NCBI RefSeq assembly: GCF_964355755.1
Contig: NC_092671.1
Span: 24,295,070-24,359,069 of the forward strand
DNA length: 64,000 bases
Direction: 5' to 3'
DNA from: Antedon mediterranea
Taxonomy: Eukaryota > Echinodermata > Crinoidea > Comatulida > Antedonidae
Every line of letters starts with the position of its first letter. Position 1 is the stretch's first letter. A program made the position numbers and the translations under genes. The notes beneath the pieces are model-generated. The model was given only the letters and a program-made list of their open reading frames with translations. It ran no database searches and had not been told where the DNA came from. Shown in pieces: positions 49,701 through 59,658 of the stretch.

Positions 49701-52700
49701 GTTAGTGATTCCAACAAAAAGGAGGACGAGTAAATAAACAATTTCCTTTATAACATAATATATAGTCATACTACGGTTATTTTGATTTGTTGTTATTGTT
49801 CAACTATGGTTTTAAAATATGTAACAGTATACTGTATAGCATTTGTCATTCATTTATCGGAGGTCTTTAAAATGGTTAAAGAGTGATATAGTTTAGATTG
49901 TAATTATAATACTAAATATTAATAATGATCTTGGTGATGAGAGATTTAACTGTGATGTTTTTCATTAGAATGAATAGAATGATGTATCTACCTAGGACTC
50001 CCGATACAAAGTATTCATAGTAGGCCTATATACTCACACAACAGTAACTGTTATTTTGATATTAAGCAAGACAATATTCGCTAGTTATTAAACATGTTAG
50101 TGTGCTCCACGCAAAAATGTTTGTACCAGCTATAGGTTAAATGTCAAAATAAGGTGTTTTTAAACATTTTGTGTATTTCTGTTGTATTAGAGCAAGTATA
50201 AGTATATAGACAAGTTCTATTTCCTCTGAAATACGATGTAAGAAGCATTTTTGGGTAGAAGCTGGGATCCACTTGATTTAGGATATTTCGACCTCGCTGA
50301 TTACGAATATGGCGGATCCCAAGCGAAATTCGGCCATCTAAGCCCTTAATTTGCATAATTAAAAATGGCGGCCATTTTTTATAATTACCCTATATCACGA
50401 GAACCACTAGTCACAGATAATTAATTTTGGTGTCAACATGTTTTAAATAAATAAATGTTGGTCTTATGACATTTTTTTTCTTTTTAAATTGTTTAAAACA
50501 TGTGTGTTTCTATCCTGTCTAATGGCACATTTTGTACAAGAATGGCCGATAGTATGGTTATTGACCTTTGAACTACAGCATAGGCCTACTGTATACTAAA
50601 TATAATATAATTGCATAACTATGAAATTATTTATACACAATAATAATTAGTAAAATTATAAAATTCACTGCCATCAAATATGATGTATTATGATTTATAT
50701 AGATTTATAAAAAAATGAACATGCAAGTTACATTTGGAAATTACCTGCCATCAATATGATGGAGTATGATTATAGATTTTTAAAGATGTGAACATGTTAG
50801 CAACATTTGGAAATTACCTGCCATCAATATGATGGAGTATGATTATAGATTTTTAAAGATGTGAACATGTCAGCAACATTTGGAAATTACCTGCCATCAA
50901 TATGATGGAGTATGATTATAGATTTTTAAAGATGTGAACATGTCAGCAACATTTGGAAATTACCTGCCATCAATATTATGGATTATGATTATAGATTTAA
51001 AAAAGAATTTGAACACGTCAGCTAGATTTGGAAATTTGGAAATTACCTGCTATATATGATGGATTATGATTGTAGGCCTATAGGTTTGAAAGAAAATGTG
51101 AACACGTAAGCTACATTTGGAATGAACATGTTAAGGGCATCAGTTTTGATCATTCATGCAAAGGTTTCCGTCATCTTTAGCGTTGTTACAGCAGCATAAA
51201 GCTGTACATGATAGTTTTGACTTCTTGCACCTACATCTATATGGTTATGCATCGTGTCTTGCATCCACAATAAATCATCTCTATCGAAGCAGTAGGAATA
51301 GCTTCATTTTTCAGATGCACTGGTTGAAGTTTACCATTAGATAGCTCCCAACCTAAATCTGTTGGTAATGGCAAGTGCTGGATTGGCGATACAGCTTTTT
51401 TCCATATGAGTGATTGGAAGTGTGTTCTTTTTATATGCTGGTGCACTGCATCGCTTGTTGGAGGTATGCCTCTGGTTTTGTTTTTTTTTAAAACATGGCA
51501 TGCCTAACTTAAAACTGTCGATAAAGGACACCACCAGACAAAGATGAACCAAAACACAGCCAGCCAAATTGCTGGTCGAACTTTTTGGCATTACAAGAAA
51601 ATAAAGCAGATCTAGCACGATTTCTATCAGAGGAGTTGATTCGTCAAGCTCCTATAGACAAAGAAATTGTCACAGCTGGTGGATTTATGGAAGAATCAGT
51701 TGTTAAATCATCAAAAGTCTACACGAATACATTGTCTCTGGTAGGATATCATGAAGAAGCGGACACGCGACTTGTCATGCTGCCAATGTCCGATACGACA
51801 CAGTTGTAGTTGCTTCTAGGGATACAGGCGTACTAGTGATTCTAGTGTCTCACTACCAAAGCATGGTATCCAAATGGATGATGACAGGTACATCCAAAAA
51901 AAGAAAGTATCTATAAAAGACATTTTTCAAGCCTTGCCGGATGGTTCTGCAAAAGCACTGATTCCATTCCACACTATTAGTAGATGCGATACTACCTGAT
52001 ATCCAGGGAAGAGTTAAATTACATTAATACATACATACAGTAATTTAACTCTTCCCTGCTCATATCTAAGTGGTCACTTAAAGGCATCGGCATGGGAAGT
52101 ATTACAAAAAAATTATGAACTAATTAAAGACCTGGGAGAAAACCTATCAGTGACCAAGTTATTATGAAATCGGAAAGATTCATTTGCTACGTTTACGGTG
52201 TTGGTCAAGTTAAAAGTACCAATGAAGTTAGGCATGCCATGTTTAAAAAAAAAAAACCAGAGGCATTACCTCCAACAAGCGATGCAGTGCACCAACATAT
52301 AAAAAGAGCACACTTCCAAGCACTCGTATGGAAAAAAGCTGTATCGCCAATCCAGCATTTGCCATCACCAACAGATTTTGGTTGGGAGCTATCTAATGGT
52401 AAACTTCAACCAGTGCTTCTGAAAAATGAAGCTATTCCTACTCCTTCGTTAGAGATGATTTATTGTGGATGCAAGACACGATGCATAACCAATAGATGTA
52501 GGTGCAAGAAGTCAAAACTACCATGTACAGCTTTATGCCGCTGTAACAACGCTAAAGATGACGGAAACCTTTGCATGAATGATCAAAACTGATGCCCTTA
52601 ACATGTTCATTCCGAATGTAGCTTACGTGTTCACATTTTCTTTCAAACCTATACAATCATAATCCATCATATTGATGACAGGTAATTTCCAAATTTCCAA

Positions 52701-55700
52701 ATGTAGCTGACGTGTTCAAATTCTTTTTTTAATCTATAATCATAATCCATCATATTGATGGCAGGTAATTTTCAAATGTAGCTTACGTGTTCACATCTTT
52801 AAAAATCTATACAATCATAATCCATCATATTGATGGCAGGTAATTTCCAAATTTCCAAATGTAGCTGACGTGTTACAATTCTTTTTTAAATCTATAATCA
52901 TAATCCATCATATTGATGGCAGGTAATTTTCAAATGTAGCTTACGTGTTCAAATTCTTTTTTAAATCTATAATCATACTCCATCATATTGATAGCAGGTA
53001 ATTTCCAAATTTCCAAATGTAGCTGACGTGTTACAATTCTTTTTTAAATCTATAATCATAATCCATCATATTGATGGCAGGTAATTTTCAAATGTAGCTT
53101 ACGTGTTCAAATTCTTTTTTAAATCTATAATCATACTCCATCATATTGATGGCAGGTAATTTCCAAATGTAACTTGCGTGCTCAAATTTTTTTTTAATCT
53201 ATATAAATCATAATACATCATATTTGATGGCAGTGAATTTTATAATTTTACTAATTATTATTGTGTATAAATAATTTCATAGTTATGCAATTATATTATA
53301 CTGTATTTAGTATACAGTAGGCCTATGCTGTATTTTAAAGGTCAATAACCATACTATCGGCCATTCTTGTACAAAATGTGCCATTAGACTGGATAGAAAC
53401 ACACATGTTTAAAACAATTTAAAAAGAAAAAAAAATCATAAGACCACAATTTTCAAAGTTATATTATTATATTTGACTAATAGTTCAAAGGTCAATAGTT
53501 GTAGAATCGGCCATTTTTTGTAAAAACATTTCATTATAATAAATATGAATGTATAGTTTCTGAACAATTTGAGCCCTATTTCGTGTCTCTCAGATTATTG
53601 GTTACTGAGATACGATAAATCAAGGTCAAAGGTCAAAATGTCAGAAATAAGACTTGCATCCATTTTTTGAGAAAATGTGTCATTAAAGTGAATATAAAAA
53701 CATATATTTAAAACAATTTGAGACCAAAATTAATTATCTGTGACTAGTGGTTCTCGAGATATAGGGTAATTATAAAAAATGGCCGCCATTTTTAATTATG
53801 CAAATTAAGGGCTTAGATGGCCGAATTTCGCTTGGGATCCGCCATATTCGTAATCAGCGAGGTCGAAATATCCTAAATCAAGTGGATCCCAGCTTCTACC
53901 CAAAAATGCTTCTTGATTCGTTTTCTAGGCCGTTTTTTGAGAAATGGAACCTGTCTATATATATATTGCGAGTAATTTGAGACTAAAATTATAACTTTTC
54001 GACTAGTGGTTGCTGAGATATTGATATGGCCATTTTCTTGACCAATGGTAAAATATAAAAGTTTCACGATAATTTTTAGTAAAAAATTGTCCATTAAAGT
54101 GAATTGAAATATATATATATATTATACTGAATATTTTGACACCAACTATGACTATATCCGCCCAACGATTTCTGAGATATGAAATGTGTGCTCTAAGCCA
54201 AAAATGTTTGTGCCGGCTATATGCCTAAGGCCTAAATAAAATTAAATAAAATAAAATTTGAGACAACAATTATCACTTTCTGACTAGTTTTTCGGCCAAC
54301 AGCAACACATTGATTTGTATTGATATAAAAAGCAAAAAAAAACATTGTTAGCATAGTTTGCTAGAGGGTGCAGGGAGGTAAGCCCTTTCTAGCTCCTCAA
54401 CTAAATTCATTCCTATGGTTAAGTGAGCTGGTTTCAGGCTTCTATATGTAAATTTACGTAAGGGCAAAATTTGGTAAATCGTGCGTTATTTCTAGAATGT
54501 TTACTCGATGGTATGTAAAGTTGGCTCGTAGGCCTACTTTCGGTACTGATTTTAACCACCAGATGTAACACTGTTTACTCATTAAATTTAGTTAGATAAT
54601 TAGTTATTGACAATTAAAACGAATTTAGGTTCAACGATTTTCCCAAAATAGGGTTGTTTCCCGATCATGTCACACTGTCTAATGGATGTCCTCATGAAAA
54701 ATACCTGCACACAATAATACGAGGATACTTCGCATTTTCCTATCTCCTCCTACGATAATTGTTTTTAATAGCTGAAAACTGGTTGAAGAACTCGAGTACA
54801 GTATCATAATGTTGAAGACAGGCCGATTTTCTTTAAAAAATACTATTTTGAAAGATTTAATATACGTTTATACAAATGTATTAATTTGCGATGAATGAAA
54901 AATTCCAATCTCCCAGACTTGGTTTAACACAAGTAGGTAAATGTATGGGCCCTTGGAGAATAAAACTTATATATAGTATTGTAATACTTTGACAATATTG
55001 TAAATACTGTACGTATTAACCATTTTTGGTCGCCATTTGAATCGAAATTGTCTTACTGTGAATGTGGTTCCTGTTAGATAAACAAAATATACAAAGAACA
55101 TTTATTACTGTGACTGTGGGTAGATTACTGACAGTTGCTTCTCAGCGTTTGTATTAATTAATAATTATAACAAATATAAACGTCGTAGTGGTGTATCGTT
55201 ACATGTAGGCTACGGTACTTTACTATTTCAATCGACTATTTAAGAGCCATTGTCTGTAAGAATCAAAGAAATATCAAAAAAAGTGGCAGACTCAAAAAAA
55301 TGGATTTCTTTCAAATTTTGGACATGGCTATATATGTGTTGAGAGAAATCAAATATGAAGTATTTTTTATTTCAAACGTATATTTCCATGGCAACGGCCA
55401 AATTTGTGTTTTTGACAAATGTTGTCCTTTTTTAAGGTTTTTTAAAATGGATATTGGCACTACTTTGATGAGCGATATTTTTGTGTTGTTCATTTAATTA
55501 TAAAAAATAATTAGTGTATGCATAATAACAATGCATTGTGTACCTGTTTCAAATTTTTTTATTTTTTTTTATTTCATACTTTGGGAGATACCATTTATTT
55601 AAAAAGGGGTGTTTTTCACTTTTTTTAAATTGTTCAATGCAACTAAACTTTACTTCACCATAACGCCCAAAGTGGTGTATTTTTTTAGCTGATTTATTAC

Positions 55701-58700
55701 AAATAGGTAGTTCTAATGTTTAATAATTGATTTCTAAAATAAAATACTGGGGTAAATTTAAAATCTACAAGCAGTGTTGCGAGAAACATAGGCATTTTTA
55801 TATAAAAAAAACATGGTATATTAGTAAAAACATTTTATTTTCTTTGATTATTTGATTTGAAACTCATTGGTCAGAAAAATTCTTAATGTTTTATATAGTT
55901 CTAGTTGTGTTGTGAGAAAAAAAATTAATTTTTAGTTATAGATTCTGTAATTCCCAGTTTTAATGTCATTTTATAGGTTATATCCTCTGGAAATTTGAAT
56001 AAATTATCAGATCGTTGTGAATTTTAATCTTTGCAACAGATTACTCCTCTCTTATTTTGAAGCTCCTCTTTCATTTGTTTACTTCTTTTATTTGCTAACC
56101 TAAGCAGATCCCATATGCCCATCCACCACCACTTTCGACTACCACCCCTCCCCACCCCCACCCCGACTATAACCACAAAAAGATGATAAACTGCAACACT
56201 TTGGTCGATCATCCACTATAGAGTGTCAAATGCATGCATTCAAGCACCACCCACACTGCCGCTACTATCGCCCCAATGAATAGACGGATTCAAACTCCTC
56301 CATCCAACCACCTCCCCCCTTTTCTCCAAGCCCCCACCCACCCCAAGTTAAAAATTGCAATGCAAAAGATAGGACATAAAGTTAAGTTTTTAGACCCTCG
56401 CCTTCAACCACCTAACTATTTAAAAGTCCTGGATCCACCACTTTCCCCTCCCCAAAATAGAACCAATCAAAAGTCAATGATATACTCAGGTATGTTAATG
56501 CTACATAACAAATATTGAAGCCCTGATTTGAAATTTCATTTCATTTAAGGTCAGCATGTAAAATATCACACTTAATTATTAAATATTGGTTTTAAATTCT
56601 ATATTTTTTTTACTGTGATTTTTCAGTAATAATTATTAATTAATAATTATCTGATAATTATTTAATTTCCCTTAGTAATGCATAGCAACAGTTACTATGG
56701 TAACTAAAAATGAGATATTCTTTAGATTTTTCATATTTATCTCATACAAATTTAAATTTGTAGATTATTAGCAGGCATGCCTTATTTGCATTTTCAAATT
56801 ACCGTTTCACAAGGTCATATTCGTAAGCACTTTCTTCTGTGATTATTTTTATTCATGAAAACCCCATATTTTATTTACAGCGGCCACCTCCCTTAACGGA
56901 CGCACTTTGAAAAGCCTGTTTGTTCTTCCTATCTAATTAGTGCATTTGGTGCTTACCGTAAGCAGCTGCGAGCACCTTTTTATACTAAAAATGAGATTTT
57001 TTGTAAGCGGCCAATCGAAAAATGTGATACTTATTGCATGGACCTATGAATTAGAGGTGCATGTTTATTGTATTTCTTTATATATTAGCTTTATTTTGAA
57101 GAGGTTTTAAAAACATTACTGTGAAGAGATGAGAAAACTACACAGATTTTGACCGACCATTTTTCATATGATAAAAGTTTTTAAAATTTGTCTGAAAATG
57201 CTAAAAAATACTAAACCACCTGATTATAAATAATAATATGCCTACAATTAGCTGGAAAATTGAGAGGCTCGTTTCATTAAGAATATCGTATATAGCCATA
57301 ATAAGTGATTTTGGCCCTTTATCGGCAGAACCTCCCGTAAGGGGTCACCGCCCGTAAGCGGCCACTTTTCCAGGTCCCAAGGGTGACCACTTACGGGAGG
57401 TTCAACTGTATTTAACAAAACAATTATCCTTAGTTACGCATAGAAACAGGTTCTAAGATAACATAAATAATACATTTTGACATAACTTGACCCAAAAAAT
57501 TTTTTTCACAAGGTCAGACATTTTCTGGGATTCAGTAGATAAGTAAATTTGGGAAAAGGTAGTAAAGCTATGTAATCAATTGTTTGTAGTCATGAAACCC
57601 CATATTAAAAATATTGTACTTAGTTACGTATAGAAACAGTTGCTACAATACACTATAGGTAAAATGTTGATGTCATTTGACCTAAATATGTAAAATTTTT
57701 ATTTTTTCATGAAACTCCATATTTAATTTTTTTTTAAAATATCATTTGTTACGTAAACAGGTTTAAGATAACACTAAAGGTCATTTTTTTTTACCTTTAT
57801 TCAGATTCGTCAAGACTTTCTTTCTGAGATTATTAGGATTCAGTATTTAAAGTAAATTTAGCAAAAATTAGAAATGTAAAACTATGTAGAAAAAATGTTT
57901 TTTATTTATGAAAAACCCCTTATTTTTTTTAAATTTTCGCATAGAAACAGTTACTATGGTAAAATGTTGACCTCAAAATGAATGAATTTACAAGGTCAAG
58001 TTTGTCATTAATGGAATGCAGTAGAAGTAAAATTGAGAAACATGTACAAATGCAATCAATTCTTTGTATTTATAAAAACGCCATTTTTTACGTTTTTTAA
58101 AAATTACTTTCCTTAGTTACACATATAAATGGTTGCTAAGGTAACACTATAGGTAAAATATGAAAATTGTTGAGAATTGTTATGAACTATCTTGTAAATT
58201 TTGATCAAACATTAATAGTTGTAGTAAAGTGGGGACCTGTCCTGTTTTGCAATCTGACCCCTTTTGACCTCAAATGACCTATTTACAAGGTCAGATTTTT
58301 TGGGAGGTCTTTCTGTATCTCTTTACACAAAATAGATTTAAAAATTTATAAAAACCATTGACTCAATTATTTCCAAGTTTAACATTATTTTCCATCAACT
58401 AAATATTTCAATGCAAAATACTGTTTTTCTGGCAATTAATTGAAATAAACCTGGCAACACATTCTCCTATTTTATCTAAACTATTCGTATGACTCTAGTA
58501 GCAATATGACAAGCCATATATACATTTTATTATTGGATTAGCCATATTTAAATTGTGTTTCATGTGTTTTGTTTGTTGATATTTTGTTATATTTTTTGCA
58601 TTTTTTGTATTTTCCTGGCAACACAAAACCTATGTACGAAATTTACCCCAGTGTTTTTTTCGTGATTATTGTTGAAAAACCTATTGACTATCAAATTAAA

Positions 58701-59627
58701 AAACCTCATTGATTTAAAAACACCACTTTGGAAGTTATAGGTACGTTTATGAGGTATACTTTTATAAAAAAAATATTTTTTAAAAACACCCCTTTTTAAA
58801 ATAATGGTATCAACCAAACTCCATTTTGTAATTTTTTTTTTTCTACATTAAATGGAACTCAATACATGTTGTTTACACTGCTATAAACAAAAACTGTATA
58901 ATGTAAGTATTTTTGGTTAAAATAAGTATACAAGTTTGTACTTTTTCACTATAGAAAATCTGTGAAAAATGGCAAAAACATCAAAATTTGGATAATTGAC
59001 CGTTGTCATGGCAACGGAGGCTAAAAATTAAAATGAATGTTGTAGATATGCTTTTTATTGAAATGTCTATTCATGGTAAAAATTTGAGAGAAATCCATTT
59101 TTTTACATCTGCCACCAAATCTTTGATTTTTACAGACAATGGCTCTTAACAGGGACAGTTTTAAAAAAGTATTATAAATGTTTTACTGTGTTTAGTGGTA
59201 TATTATTGATAAGCCTATAAAACATTTAAAACAATATTTCGTTACTGAGTGGATAGAGAATATATTTAGAAATTGTTCTACTCATCCTTTTCCCCATCCC
59301 TCAACTCTAATGTTATATACAAAACACAAATTGGGTTTGTTTAAATGACTTCAAATAAAAAAAATTGGACTCATTTTTAAGACAAGGCCTAATTTCCAGG
59401 GTGCTAATTTTACATAAATCATCGTGTCTATTTATTCGTTTATGTAAACGACAATGTACTATAGTCCTGCGGTACGTACATTGTTTACGCTGAAATTGCC
59501 TCCTTTTTTATATATAATTATCATTGGTTTTATACTTTTATACAAATTTTAATATTGAACAAATGTAAATATCTTTGTAATTCAGCTAAGGCTGCGATAA
59601 TGATATTGAAATAAATGAAATGAAATG

Positions 59628-59658
<31 letters not shown>

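Larger units (their letters stand above)
50150..54000. mobile_element. ~3.9-kb giant palindromic element carrying a broken PIN-like ORF
   Basis: The left arm (about 50150-51508) and the right arm (about 52231-53940) are inverted copies. Both contain the GGATCCGCCATATTCGTAAT block, a stretch with GGCCGATAGTATGG, a tandem array of ~73-80-bp units, and the 3' end of the same coding sequence. Between the arms lies a unique ~720-base core with the upstream part of the ORF. I cannot assign a superfamily. Outer borders are approximate, because the matching fades near 50150 and 54000. Confidence 0.75.

Noticed and set aside
50740-53235. CRISPR-like array
   Set aside because: The 73-80-bp units are contiguous tandem repeats without unique spacers, in a clearly eukaryotic genome.
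56234-56518. 94-codon Pro/Thr/His-rich frame
   Set aside because: It falls in a C-rich patch inside the TTAA element, with no signal peptide, domain or splice structure; composition explains it.
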